From Pseudomonadota bacterium (GTDB lineage Bacteria; Pseudomonadota; Alphaproteobacteria; Rhodospirillales; Magnetospirillaceae), in the NCBI GenBank assembly GCA_023437865.1, contig JAEZFE010000512.1, positions 1 through 7,444 on the forward strand: a DNA stretch of 7,444 nucleotides, in the 5' to 3' direction. This document shows positions 7,425-7,444 of the stretch, one piece after another (position 1 is the first letter of the stretch; every line of letters starts with the position of its first letter). Under the pieces are notes generated by a model. It was not told where the DNA came from. It ran no database searches and saw nothing but the letters and a program-made list of their open reading frames with translations. The translations under genes and the position numbers were made by a program.

Positions 7425-7444
7425 GGCGCTTCGAGAAAAAGAAG

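Noticed and set aside
7400..7444. Hairpin plus A-rich tract as an intrinsic terminator
   Set aside because: The stem is followed by A rather than T on the + strand, and there is no A-tract before it to serve a minus-strand transcript.
1..7444. Mobile element, CRISPR array, tRNA or phage remains
   Set aside because: No repeat array, transposase-like product, tRNA cloverleaf or base-composition break was seen; the window is a uniform signalling operon.

Overview
The window is GC-rich (by eye roughly 60-65 %) and almost fully coding on the + strand. It holds five consecutive signalling genes, and bases 7280-7444 at the right end are non-coding. Kinase, PAS, Cache and HD-GYP sequence styles together with the GC content suggest a proteobacterium. 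An alphaproteobacterium of the Rhodospirillales type (Magnetospirillum/Azospirillum-like) is my best guess, from general resemblance only.

Layout: (1) bases 2-2098, 3' part of a membrane histidine kinase with a large periplasmic Cache-type sensor, one visible membrane helix, HAMP, HisKA and HATPase; its reading frame is open to the left edge, so the N-terminus lies outside the window. (2) 2095-2487, a stand-alone CheY-like receiver. (3) 2484-2939, a small exported single-Cache protein. (4) 2949-6206, a soluble 1085-residue hybrid kinase: PAS-PAS-PAS-HisKA-HATPase-REC-REC-Hpt. (5) about 6209-7279, a receiver/HD-GYP response regulator predicted to degrade cyclic di-GMP. Gene junctions are -4 nt, -4 nt, +9 nt and about +2 nt (or -4 nt), so this is one operon with probable translational coupling. 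No promoter is visible inside it.

How the genes may work together (inference): the membrane kinase and the exported Cache protein read small molecules in the periplasm, and the PAS hybrid kinase reads a cytoplasmic cue. Phosphate can pass along His449-Asp735/Asp876-His1033 in the hybrid kinase to the receiver of the HD-GYP protein. The lone receiver may shuttle phosphate or drain it. The only effector output in the window is cyclic di-GMP hydrolysis; no DNA-binding regulator is present.

The most notable points are as follows. The exported Cache gene and the hybrid kinase are in the same reading frame, separated by one amber codon plus three codons. The sensor of the first kinase has a lone C-x8-C cysteine pair. 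The HD-GYP domain keeps a full set of ligands matching trinuclear-metal enzymes. The right-end non-coding stretch looks like an A/T-rich upstream element plus promoter with a GC-rich discriminator, as seen in front of stable RNA genes, but its target lies beyond the window.
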